Shown here: in pieces, positions 1-6,826 of the stretch
Numbering within the stretch: position 1 is the first letter of the stretch
Layout of the letters: each line of letters opens with the position of its first letter
Source of the DNA: Alphaproteobacteria bacterium
GTDB taxonomy: Bacteria > Pseudomonadota > Alphaproteobacteria > Micavibrionales > Micavibrionaceae
Direction: 5' to 3'
NCBI GenBank assembly: GCA_023301785.1
Contig: JALZUF010000169.1
Coordinates: 1 to 8,725, forward strand
Length of the DNA stretch: 8,725 nucleotides
Position numbers and translations under genes: made by a program
Notes under the pieces: model-generated
Databases searched by the model: none
The model's input: only the letters and a program-made list of their open reading frames with translations
Told to the model about the DNA's origin: nothing

Positions 1-417
1 AAAATTACTTACTCCCCCATTCAAAAAATTTGGCTTGATAGCAATGGAGAGACAGACCCAATTTATGGTGAATACACATTTGTGGGTGACTCTAGTGTTG
101 ATAATGTAATATCGACACGATCCGAGCTTATATTTTATGCTCCTCACCTTAGAAAAGAAATTTGCATTAAGATAAACGATAGCCTTGGTATCGATCCTAT
201 TGCTGGTCAACCACCAGAAGATAATACAGGCATGGTTACAAGTGGTAAATTTATAGGCTCCTTTGTCCCTTCCCCCTCAGCAGCAGGAAGAATTGGTGAT
301 TCAGGATCATCATCAACTATCTCTCTCGAACAAGCTGGCTGTATGTACGAATCTTCCAATTGTAATGGCCCCACATCAAGTTGCTATAACTTTTACCAAG
401 TCTTGGTTGCTCGATAA
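1..417 (+). CDS. C-terminal part of an unrecognised, probably exported, pilin-like protein (5' end outside window)
   Basis: The frame is open from base 1 to the TAA at 415-417 (138 residues), so this is the 3' part of a longer gene. A GTG at 82 could start a 111-residue protein, but it has no convincing ribosome site and the frame upstream is open with protein-like content, so I prefer a partial gene. What is visible: no membrane helix, a Ser/Gly/Pro-rich stretch around residues 80-105, and four cysteines (one in the segment KEICIKIND, three close together near the end), finishing in SCYNFYQVLVAR. Clustered cysteines in a soluble, low-lysine C-terminus suggest disulfides and export. The Cys-x-x-Ile-Asn followed by a 'LGI' turn resembles the globular part of pilin-like proteins of type II secretion/type IV pilus systems, but this is an impression, not a family match. 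An N-terminal prepilin or signal peptide would lie off the left edge. Confidence is fair that it is coding and low on function. Confidence 0.55.
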   Translation, partial: KITYSPIQKIWLDSNGETDPIYGEYTFVGDSSVDNVISTRSELIFYAPHLRKEICIKINDSLGIDPIAGQPPEDNTGMVTSGKFIGSFVPSPSAAGRIGDSGSSSTISLEQAGCMYESSNCNGPTSSCYNFYQVLVAR

Positions 418-425
418 AGTTATCA

Positions 426-447
426 AATAAGGGACAGGAACCTTATT
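426..447. repeat. Hairpin in front of the transposase gene (7-bp perfect inverted repeat)
   Basis: AATAAGG (426-432) and CCTTATT (441-447) are exact inverted copies around an 8-base loop, GACAGGAA. No T-run follows on the + strand, so it is a poor intrinsic terminator for the gene ending at 417. A small stem-loop immediately outside a REP-associated transposase gene is what this family recognises, so it may be the left-hand target of the enzyme. The right arm shares its last two bases with the TTGACA of the predicted transposase promoter. The hairpin is seen directly; its role is inferred. Confidence 0.45.
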
Positions 448-475
448 GACACCGCCCCCAAATCACGATCATACT
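446..475 (+). promoter_or_regulatory. Predicted promoter of the transposase gene
   Basis: A perfect -35 hexamer TTGACA lies at 446-451. It is followed after 18 bases by CATACT (470-475), a 4-of-6 match to the -10 consensus. Transcription would begin about 6-8 bases further on, at roughly 481-483, which coincides with the ATG at 482. This would give a leaderless or nearly leaderless mRNA and fits the absence of a Shine-Dalgarno sequence before that ATG. It is a prediction from consensus matching only. Confidence 0.4.
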
Positions 476-481
476 TATTTC

Positions 482-1156
482 ATGGCTAGACAAGCACGCA
501 TCGTTATTCCAAACACCGCCCACCATGTTTCGCAACGTGGCAACAGAGGCGATTTTGTTTTCTTTAAAAAAGCAGATTATCAAACCTATCTTGATATCGT
601 AAAAGAACAGTGTGATGAAAATAATATCGCTCTCTACAGCTATTGCCTTATTCCCAATCAAATCCATCTACTCGTTGAGCCTCGCGATGCCACAACTTTG
701 GGTAAGGCTATCGGTGAAGCACACAGGCGTTATACCAATATTATTAATGCTGAACAAAATTGGAGCGGCCATCTATTCCAAAATAGGTTTTTCTCTTATG
801 CCGCCGATGCGCAATATGCCCTGCGCGCGGCACGTTACATTGAAACATTGCCAGTCTCACTAAAACTAACCCCGCAGCCAGAAAAATATTTATGGAGCAG
901 CGCAAAGTCTCGTTTAAAGGTCTCTGAAGATAGCATTGTAAAGCCATTCCAATCTTTTCATGCCGTGCAAGACTGGGATCAATTCTTATCGCGCCCGATG
1001 AACGAAGACGAAATCAACCAAGTTCAGCTTCACCTACAGACGGGTCGCCCTAGAGGGTCTGATTTATTCTTAGATGCTATTGAGAGAAAAATTGGACGCC
1101 CCGTACGACCACAAAAGCGTGGACGTAAGCCAAAGAACAAAACTGAAGCGGCTTAG
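482..1156 (+). CDS. REP-associated / IS200-like tyrosine (Y1) transposase
   Basis: A 224-residue single-domain Y1 transposase of the REP-associated (RAYT) group, whose members nick and rejoin single-stranded DNA at small hairpins. Family landmarks in order: MARxARIVIP start with HHVSQRGNRG (residues 14-23), the metal-binding region YCLIPNQIHLLVEP (54-67), RRYT (82-85), GHLFQNRF (96-103), the candidate catalytic Tyr119 in ARYIETLPV, WSSAKSRL after it, and a basic GRPRG...KRGRKPK tail typical of the group. The start at ATG 482 is chosen because family homology begins there. A TTG at 446 with AGGA six bases before it would add 12 unconserved residues (MTPPPNHDHTYF). Two oddities: the usual His-hydrophobic-His is Gln60-Ile61-His62, and the usual YIExNPV is YIETLPV. 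These may mean reduced activity or an adapted active site. The frame is intact, so this is not an obvious pseudogene. It converges on argS with 7 bp between the stops. There is no accessory gene, so it is a lone module, not a full insertion sequence with recognised ends. Confidence 0.9.
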   Translation: MARQARIVIPNTAHHVSQRGNRGDFVFFKKADYQTYLDIVKEQCDENNIALYSYCLIPNQIHLLVEPRDATTLGKAIGEAHRRYTNIINAEQNWSGHLFQNRFFSYAADAQYALRAARYIETLPVSLKLTPQPEKYLWSSAKSRLKVSEDSIVKPFQSFHAVQDWDQFLSRPMNEDEINQVQLHLQTGRPRGSDLFLDAIERKIGRPVRPQKRGRKPKNKTEAA

Positions 1157-1163
1157 TTAAAAA

Positions 1164-2918
1164 CTACATTCTTTCGGGGACAAATATTCCTAACAACCCA
1201 AGTGCTGTTTCTAATTGTAGGGCGGTTTTTTGACAAAGCTTTAAACGACTTGCCTGTATAGCCGTATCTTCTTCTGATAAAATATGACAGTTGGCATAGA
1301 ACGAGCTGAAAGCTTGCGCTAACTTATAAATATACTCACATAAATGATGTGGAGCGTAATGTTGAATTGATAGATTCAACGCATCGCTAAACTCGCCCAG
1401 CAGCAAAGCCAAAGCGCGATCTTGCTCTTGGATAGTGATTTCTTTTTCTTCAAAATTAATGCCTTGATCTTTTGCCTTACGGAGCAATGATTTGATACGC
1501 ACTGTTTGGTATAGAAGATAAGGTCCCGTCTTGCCTTCAAAACTTGTTAAACGATCAAGATCAAAAATATAATTTGATTGGCGTTGATTTTGTAAATCCG
1601 CAAATTTAATAGCCGCAATCGCAACCTTCAAAGCAATATCATTATACTCATCTTCTTTAATGTCATCGGCCAAGTTTACTTCTGAAAGACGTTTATCGGC
1701 TTTTTCTTTCGCCATCGCGATTAAGTCTTCTAAACGAAGAACACCACCATCGCGCGTTTTAAATGGCTTTCCATCCGTTCCATTCATCGTACCAAAGCCC
1801 GCAAATGTAAGCTCCGTATTATCATTCGTAATGCCCGCTTTTTTCACGGCACGGAACACTTGTTCAAAATGCAAAGACTGACGTTGATCAACAATGTAAA
1901 TAATACGTGATGGCTCATACAGCTTCATACGCTCAACAATAGTCGCCATATCTGTCGTACCATATAAAACCGCGCCATCAGATTTATAAATAATAAGCGG
2001 CGGAATTTCTTTGTTATCCTCTTCTGTCACAACATCAACAACACAGGCGCCGTTGCTCATATAGGCAAGCTCTTTAGCTTTCAGATCATCAACCATGGGC
2101 GCAATGTAATCATGTACATCTGCCTCGCCCTTCCAAAGGTCAAAGTGAACACCAAGCTGTCCATATGTTTGTTTCATGCCTTCAATAGACACCTCACGAA
2201 TTTTTTCCCAAATTGGATAATAAGGCGCTTCTTTATCTTGCAACTTTACTGTGATCGCGCGCGCTTCTGTCATCAGCGCTTCATCCGCCTTCGCCGCAAT
2301 AGAGGCCTTAGGATAGCGCACACTAAAATCATCCATAAGCTTTTGAACAGTTTCAGGGTCTTGCGCATTGGCGTTCAATACAAGACCTTCTTCACCTTCA
2401 CGGATGTAATCACCGATCAGCATACCCATGTGCGTACCCCAATCACCAAGGTGAATATCGCCCAAAACTTCAAAACCTTTAAACGCCATGATGCGGCGTA
2501 ATGCGTCACCGATAATAGCGGGACGCAGGTGGCCAGCGTGCATCGCTTTGGCAATATTAGGGCCACCATAATCAAGAATAACTTTGCGCTGCTCGTCCGT
2601 TGCATCAACACCAAAATTTTCAGAGCTTTCTAGATAGCCTTCCAAAAATGTATCTGTGACATTCAGGTTAATAAAGCCAGGCCCTGCAATTTCAATTTTG
2701 GAAAAAATATCATTTGAAGACAGAGCCTCAACGATAATCTGCGCAATCTCACGTGGATTTTTCTTCGCCTGTTTCGCCGCTGCCATCGCACCATTACATT
2801 GAAACTGCGCTAAATCTGGTCGATCCGATACACGGACAAGCCCTAATTCAGCAGGCAAACCCTGCGCTTCGAATACTCCACCGATAATATCGGATAATTT
2901 TTGTGCTATTGATGTCAT
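1164..2918 (-). CDS. argS: Arginyl-tRNA synthetase (class I)
   Basis: Attaches arginine to tRNA(Arg) using ATP, in the cytoplasm. The 584-residue length is normal. Domains: an N-terminal tRNA D-loop-recognition domain (about 1-100, with the typical F-Q-C-N-G-A at 39-44); the class I Rossmann core with the HIGH motif as HAGH (127-130) preceded by GGPNIAKAM; LGDWGTHMG (157-165); YKSDGAVLYGTTD (311-323); VDQRQSLHF (343-351); and the KMSK region as KPFKTRDGG (384-392), which lacks the canonical KMSK lysine, as most ArgRS do. A DALR-type anticodon-binding domain starts near GPYLLYQTVRIKSLL (465-479) and ends in the family's LLGIxxPERM. The start ATG lies 6 bp after the gyrB stop with no clear Shine-Dalgarno sequence, so translation probably depends on termination or re-initiation from gyrB. 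It is the last gene of the leftward cluster. No intrinsic terminator follows; transcription would run into the antisense strand of the transposase gene. Confidence 0.97.
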   Translation of the reverse strand: MTSIAQKLSDIIGGVFEAQGLPAELGLVRVSDRPDLAQFQCNGAMAAAKQAKKNPREIAQIIVEALSSNDIFSKIEIAGPGFINLNVTDTFLEGYLESSENFGVDATDEQRKVILDYGGPNIAKAMHAGHLRPAIIGDALRRIMAFKGFEVLGDIHLGDWGTHMGMLIGDYIREGEEGLVLNANAQDPETVQKLMDDFSVRYPKASIAAKADEALMTEARAITVKLQDKEAPYYPIWEKIREVSIEGMKQTYGQLGVHFDLWKGEADVHDYIAPMVDDLKAKELAYMSNGACVVDVVTEEDNKEIPPLIIYKSDGAVLYGTTDMATIVERMKLYEPSRIIYIVDQRQSLHFEQVFRAVKKAGITNDNTELTFAGFGTMNGTDGKPFKTRDGGVLRLEDLIAMAKEKADKRLSEVNLADDIKEDEYNDIALKVAIAAIKFADLQNQRQSNYIFDLDRLTSFEGKTGPYLLYQTVRIKSLLRKAKDQGINFEEKEITIQEQDRALALLLGEFSDALNLSIQHYAPHHLCEYIYKLAQAFSSFYANCHILSEEDTAIQASRLKLCQKTALQLETALGLLGIFVPERM

Positions 2919-2924
2919 AGTGAA

Positions 2925-5414
2925 TTAAATATCAACTTGCGCGCTTAACGCATTTTCTTGGATGAATTCACGGCGAGGTTCAACGACGTCACCCATAAGT
3001 GTTGAGAACAACTCACTCGCTTTTTCGGCATCTTTGACTGTCACTTGAAGTAAAATACGCGCTTCTGGATCAAGCGTTGTTTCCCACAGTTGTTCAGGGT
3101 TCATTTCACCCAAACCTTTATAGCGCTGCATAGACAAGCCTTTTTTACCCAGCTCCATCACCGACAAGAAGAAACCAGCAGGCCCCGAAACACGCGCCCC
3201 CAGCTTGTCACCAACAATGATCTCAGCAGTGCGTATAAAGTTTTCTTCTAATGTGGCTTGCGCTTTATTCAAGATACGCGCCTCAGGGGAGCGCACTTGA
3301 TCAGCAGAAATACGAAGTGTCTCCTTAACACCGCGCACCATACGCGTTAACAAATATCCACCGACAGGCGTAAACTCACAGCCCCATGTTTTTTCATTCT
3401 TCATCGCAAGCTCGTTCATACGTTCTGCCAAAGCCTTCGATTTTTCTTCTGCAATTTTCACATCGTCAAAAATTTCTTCAGCAAACGCACCAATAATTGC
3501 GGCCTGCTCAATAACATCACGATTACCTGTTTTCTTGGTTAACGTTTCAATACGTTGACGCAAAGGGCTCACTTCTTCAAGCAAAGCACGTAAGTCTTCC
3601 CCTGCACGTTCTTCGCCGTTCGCATTTTTAAGACGCATATCACCAAGCGCAGATTCAATTAAGAATTGTTCCATTTCATAATCGTCTTTCAAATAACGCT
3701 CACCACCCGCACCACGCTTCACTTTATAAAGCGGAGGTTGCGCGATATAAAGATAACCATTATCAATTACTTCTGGCATATAACGGAAAAAGAACGTCAA
3801 CAAAAGTGTACGAATATGTGATCCGTCGACGTCCGCATCGGTCATGATAACAATCTTATGATAACGGATTTTATCGATCGAGAACTCTTCTGGGCCGATG
3901 CCAGTTCCAAGAGCGGTAATCAAAGTACCTACCTGCTCCGAGCCTAACATTTTGTCAAAGCGCGCACGTTCTGTATTTAAGATTTTACCACGTAAGGGTA
4001 AGATCGCCTGTGTCTTACGACTACGCGCCTGTTTCGCAGAACCGCCCGCTGAGTCTCCCTCAACGATGAAGATTTCAGAATCAGCAGGATCTTTGGACTG
4101 ACAATCCGCCAGCTTACCCGGCAGGTTTGAGATATCCATCACACCTTTACGACGCGTTAAATCACGCGCCTTACGCGCCGCTTCACGCGCACTAGCCGCT
4201 TCAACGATCTTACCAACGATCATTTTACCATCGGCTGGATTTTCTTCGAGCCATGTACCGAAACTTTCCGCCATAGCGGCTTCCACAACAGGACGTACTT
4301 CGGATGAAACAAGCTTATCTTTTGTCTGAGATGAGAACTTAGGATCAGGAACCTTCACCGATAAAACACACGTCAAACCTTCGCGCATATCCTCACCCGT
4401 AAGTTTGACTTTTTCTTTCTTCGTAATACCTTTTTCATCTGCATATTTCGAAATAATACGTGTCAACGCCGAACGGAAACCTGCCAAGTGCGTTCCACCA
4501 TCACGTTGAGGAATATTATTTGTAAAGCAAAGCATTGTTTCATGGTAAGCATCCGTCCACTCTAACGCCGCCTCCACAGTCGTTCCGCTCTCTTCATCAA
4601 AATTTGAAAATGAAACTGTATCTTTGATGATCGCTTTTTTGTTACGATTTAAGTATTCAACAAAGCTTTCAATACCGCCCTCATAATGAAGGTGCGATAC
4701 TTTTTCTTCTTCGCCGCGATTATCCGTTAGGTAAATATTTACACCTGAGTTCAAAAACGCCAATTCACGTAAACGATCTTCCAGTGTGGTAAAGCTAAAT
4801 TCTACATTTGTGAATGTTTCCGTGGACGGTAAAAATGTTACAGCTGTCCCATTACGCTCGCCCTCTTCAAGGTCACGTATAGGCTTCAAATCTTCACCCG
4901 CTTCACCATGTTTGAAGCGCATCGTCCACTCTTTGCCATCACGGCGGATCGTAAGATCAAGATATTCAGACAACGCATTCACCACAGACACACCAACGCC
5001 GTGCAAACCACCAGAAACCTTATAAGAATTTTGATCAAATTTACCGCCCGCATGGAGTTGCGTCATAATAACTTGTGCGGCGGAAACTCCTTCTTCAGCA
5101 TGTGTTTCCACAGGGACGCCACGGCCATTATCCTTAACTGTCGCAGAACCATCGGCGTTGAGCATAACATCAACACGATCACAATGCCCTGCGAGGCTTT
5201 CATCAATCGCGTTATCAACAACCTCGTACACCATGTGGTGCAACCCTGTTCCATCGTCGGTGTCACCAATATACATTCCAGGGCGTTTACGCACCGCTTC
5301 CAGACCACGTAAAACTTTAATGGAATCTGCGCCATAGGAATCGATCGCATCTTGATCTTGTCCTGCTGCATTTGGTGCTGTGTTTTCTGTCATTTTTTTG
5401 GCCGCTTCGCTCAT
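2925..5414 (-). CDS. gyrB: DNA gyrase subunit B
   Basis: ATPase and TOPRIM subunit of DNA gyrase, which with GyrA introduces negative supercoils ahead of the fork. The 829 residues compare with about 800 for the usual form; the extra length is partly a short N-terminal extension (about residues 1-26) before YGADSIKVLRGLEAVRKRPGMYIG. GHKL ATPase: catalytic-type Glu64 and Asn68 in EVVDNAIDE, DNGRG at 95-99, GGLHGVGV at 135-142; the QTK lysine of the transducer domain is at 365. TOPRIM: EGDSAGG (452-458) with PLRGKILN (473-480) and metal ligands in DADVD (526-530). The C-terminal QRYKGLGEMN is at 763-772. These are complete, so the enzyme should be active. ATG 5414 is the first start; Met8 (ATG ending at 5391, after a run of seven A) is a possible alternative start. 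A candidate promoter lies upstream in 5478-5517. argS follows after 6 bp, suggesting one transcript. Confidence 0.98.
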   Translation of the reverse strand: MSEAAKKMTENTAPNAAGQDQDAIDSYGADSIKVLRGLEAVRKRPGMYIGDTDDGTGLHHMVYEVVDNAIDESLAGHCDRVDVMLNADGSATVKDNGRGVPVETHAEEGVSAAQVIMTQLHAGGKFDQNSYKVSGGLHGVGVSVVNALSEYLDLTIRRDGKEWTMRFKHGEAGEDLKPIRDLEEGERNGTAVTFLPSTETFTNVEFSFTTLEDRLRELAFLNSGVNIYLTDNRGEEEKVSHLHYEGGIESFVEYLNRNKKAIIKDTVSFSNFDEESGTTVEAALEWTDAYHETMLCFTNNIPQRDGGTHLAGFRSALTRIISKYADEKGITKKEKVKLTGEDMREGLTCVLSVKVPDPKFSSQTKDKLVSSEVRPVVEAAMAESFGTWLEENPADGKMIVGKIVEAASAREAARKARDLTRRKGVMDISNLPGKLADCQSKDPADSEIFIVEGDSAGGSAKQARSRKTQAILPLRGKILNTERARFDKMLGSEQVGTLITALGTGIGPEEFSIDKIRYHKIVIMTDADVDGSHIRTLLLTFFFRYMPEVIDNGYLYIAQPPLYKVKRGAGGERYLKDDYEMEQFLIESALGDMRLKNANGEERAGEDLRALLEEVSPLRQRIETLTKKTGNRDVIEQAAIIGAFAEEIFDDVKIAEEKSKALAERMNELAMKNEKTWGCEFTPVGGYLLTRMVRGVKETLRISADQVRSPEARILNKAQATLEENFIRTAEIIVGDKLGARVSGPAGFFLSVMELGKKGLSMQRYKGLGEMNPEQLWETTLDPEARILLQVTVKDAEKASELFSTLMGDVVEPRREFIQENALSAQVDI

Positions 5415-5477
5415 TGTTATGTATCCATTATTTTAGTTAAAAACCTCAAAGAAACCTAAGTTTTCTGCGCTTTTCAA

Positions 5478-5493
5478 TATAAAGTACTTTATA
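5478..5493. repeat. 16-bp perfect palindrome at the gyrB -10 region
   Basis: TATAAAGTACTTTATA reads identically on both strands with no spacer. Its upstream half in gyrB orientation is the predicted -10 hexamer TATAAA plus GT. The size and symmetry are those of a dimeric regulator's operator, although AT-rich palindromes near promoters also arise by chance. The palindrome is seen directly; an operator role is inferred. Confidence 0.5.
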
Positions 5494-5517
5494 GCATTTA
5501 GGGGGTGTTTTTGACAG
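5488..5517 (-). promoter_or_regulatory. Predicted gyrB promoter with extended -10
   Basis: Read on the minus strand, CTGTCA (complement of 5512-5517, 4 of 6 to the -35 consensus) is followed after 18 bases by TATAAA (complement of 5488-5493). The -10 is preceded by TGC, which makes the extended form TGnTATAAA. The predicted start of transcription, near 5481, would leave a leader of about 65 bases before the gyrB ATG. The ribosome site is weak (GGAT about 12 bases before the ATG). The call rests on consensus matching only, but the same TGCTATA core occurs at the predicted dnaN promoter. Confidence 0.45.
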
Positions 5518-5569
5518 AGAAAACGCCAGAAAAACAAGGTTTTCCACGCTTTATAACTCATGAAAATAA

Positions 5570-6691
5570 TTAGCTTACTTGAGCGTTTTTTACGGTAAAG
5601 AATTGAGCCTTATTTTGGATAGAATCGAACAAAATAGGGTCGGTTCCCGTCATCCAAACTTGCCCGCCCAAATGCATCAACCTTTCAAAAAGTGCCTCAC
5701 GACGCCCCTCATCTAAATGAGCAGCCACTTCGTCTAACAAGAATACAGGCGGGGCCCCTCTTTCGGCTTGCATCAGACGTCCATGCGCTAAGATTATACC
5801 AATCAACAACGCTTTTTGTTCCCCCGTCGAGCATTGCGCGGCCTCAATATCTTTGGCCTTATAGAAAACAGCCAAATCACTTTTATGCGGCCCCGTACTC
5901 GCGCCGCCCACAATAGCATCACGCTTACGCGCTTCAGATAACTGATAAGCATACATTTTTTCCACCTCAACAGCAGGCGCATTACCCAACAATTCTTCTA
6001 TCGTGCCCAAAGCATGAAGGCGCGCTTTGGGAAAGTATTTTTCTTCTCCCTCGTCGGCATTGTCACAAGAGTGTTGAAGACGCTCAATCATATCAATTCG
6101 CGCCGCCGCAATAGCAATTGCGGTTTCCGCCATTTGTGCTTCTAAGGAAGTCAGCCAAACAGGGTCGGCCGCGTTTGGCTCTTGTAATAATTTGCTCCGT
6201 TGGCGCATAGCATTTTCGTATCGAGTAACGCGGCCAGAATGCCCCGCATCATAAGAAAAAATAAGCCGATCTAAGAAACGTCGGCGCGTCGCCGCTCCCT
6301 CAATAAACAAGCGATCCATCTGAGGCGTGAGCCACAAGCAAGAAATGTAATCAGATAGAGCATTCTGAGATTTGGCATCTGCGCCATTGATACGCACCAT
6401 ACGGCGTCCCGTTTCAACATTAAGCCCCGTACCTAGCGTGACCTCAGTCGCATCTGTATCAATTTTAGACGAAATTCCCCAAGCCACAGACACATCATTC
6501 TTTTGCATATCAGACGCTTTAACGCCCCGAATACCACGCCCTGGCACCAGCAAAGATATAGCTTCAAGAATATTTGTCTTGCCCGCCCCATTATGCCCAC
6601 ACAAAACAACCAAACCATTCTCGACTTGCTCAAGACGCACGTGATCGTAGCATCTAAAATTCTGCAATGTAATTTGAGTAATATGAGACAT
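5570..6691 (-). CDS. recF: DNA replication and repair protein RecF
   Basis: SMC-like ATPase that binds gapped DNA with RecO/RecR and helps RecA load at stalled forks. I place the start at ATG 6691 (373 residues) because the family's N-terminus aligns with MSHITQITLQNFRCY. A GTG at 6727 would add 12 residues (MTNKACAFKLFF) that do not look like RecF and would include a hairpin. Neither start has a good Shine-Dalgarno sequence. Visible motifs: Walker A GHNGAGKT at 32-39, the ABC-type signature STGEQ at 288-292, and Walker B VFLLDE at 316-321 followed by a D-loop-like AAHLDEGRR. These are the three elements of the composite ATP site and are all intact. It lies between dnaN, separated by a strong terminator, and gyrB, after 155 bp. 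It therefore probably has its own weak promoter, or depends on read-through from dnaN. Confidence 0.96.
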   Translation of the reverse strand: MSHITQITLQNFRCYDHVRLEQVENGLVVLCGHNGAGKTNILEAISLLVPGRGIRGVKASDMQKNDVSVAWGISSKIDTDATEVTLGTGLNVETGRRMVRINGADAKSQNALSDYISCLWLTPQMDRLFIEGAATRRRFLDRLIFSYDAGHSGRVTRYENAMRQRSKLLQEPNAADPVWLTSLEAQMAETAIAIAAARIDMIERLQHSCDNADEGEEKYFPKARLHALGTIEELLGNAPAVEVEKMYAYQLSEARKRDAIVGGASTGPHKSDLAVFYKAKDIEAAQCSTGEQKALLIGIILAHGRLMQAERGAPPVFLLDEVAAHLDEGRREALFERLMHLGGQVWMTGTDPILFDSIQNKAQFFTVKNAQVS

Positions 6692-6771
6692 GAAAAAGAG
6701 TTTAAAGGCACAAGCCTTATTGGTCACGGAGTTTTACAACTCTATAGGCATATAATAAAATCACCTTAAGC
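6692..6771 (-). promoter_or_regulatory. recF leader: weak promoter candidate and two small hairpins
   Basis: Minus-strand reading gives TTAAGG (complement of 6764-6769), 17 bases, then TATAGA (complement of 6741-6746); both are only partial matches, so the promoter is weak. Downstream are two 5-bp hairpins with 4-base loops: GAGTT/AACTC (6729-6742) and AAGGC/GCCTT (6705-6718). The second ends 14 bases before the preferred recF ATG. They could modulate translation, but stems this short occur by chance. Confidence 0.25.
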
Positions 6772-6801
6772 AAAAAAAGAGGCGCCTAGATGGGCACCTC
6801 T
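6772..6801 (-). terminator. Rho-independent terminator after dnaN
   Basis: On the minus strand a 9-bp GC-rich stem, AGAGGTGCC pairing with GGCGCCTCT (one U-G pair, arms 6793-6801 and 6778-6786, loop of 6), runs directly into seven T residues (complement of 6772-6778). It begins 25 bases after the dnaN stop codon. This is a textbook intrinsic terminator and separates dnaN from recF transcription. Confidence 0.9.
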
Positions 6802-6826
6802 ATAATTCTTTATTATCCGAGAGCGA

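Larger units (their letters stand above)
5415..5569. other. recF-gyrB intergenic region
   Basis: 155 bp of AT-rich DNA between the recF stop and the gyrB start. It contains the predicted gyrB promoter and a 16-bp palindrome, listed separately. A single DnaA-box-like 9-mer, TTTTCCACG (5540-5548), differs from TTATCCACA at two positions and has no companions, so I do not call an origin. No convincing intrinsic terminator for recF is visible; only a weak AT-only GAAAA/TTTTC stem occurs, so some recF transcripts may read through into gyrB. Confidence 0.5.

Noticed and set aside
1154..1166. TAGTT/AACTA inverted repeat that includes both the transposase and argS stop codons
   Set aside because: A 5-bp AT-rich stem with a 3-base loop is too weak for a terminator and is expected by chance where two TAG stops converge.
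1731..1770. Missing KMSK lysine in ArgRS (KTRDGG)
   Set aside because: Most bacterial arginyl-tRNA synthetases lack the canonical KMSK lysine, so this is normal for the family.
4908..5312. A 134-codon open frame on the + strand, antisense to gyrB (with shorter ones antisense to argS, recF and dnaN)
   Set aside because: It lies wholly inside a strongly conserved gene on the other strand, has no ribosome site and encodes no recognisable motif; it is a codon-structure shadow.
5391..5399. Run of seven A in the gyrB N-terminus as a possible frameshift or programmed slippage site
   Set aside because: The frame is continuous and homology is intact downstream; at most an internal start at Met8 is possible.
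5540..5548. DnaA-box-like TTTTCCACG between recF and gyrB
   Set aside because: Two mismatches to TTATCCACA and no neighbouring boxes or AT-rich repeat array; insufficient for an origin or DnaA regulation.
6751..6756. Perfect TATAAT on the + strand between recF and dnaN
   Set aside because: No -35 at a suitable distance, and it would fire antisense into dnaN; AT-rich leader sequence produces such matches by chance.
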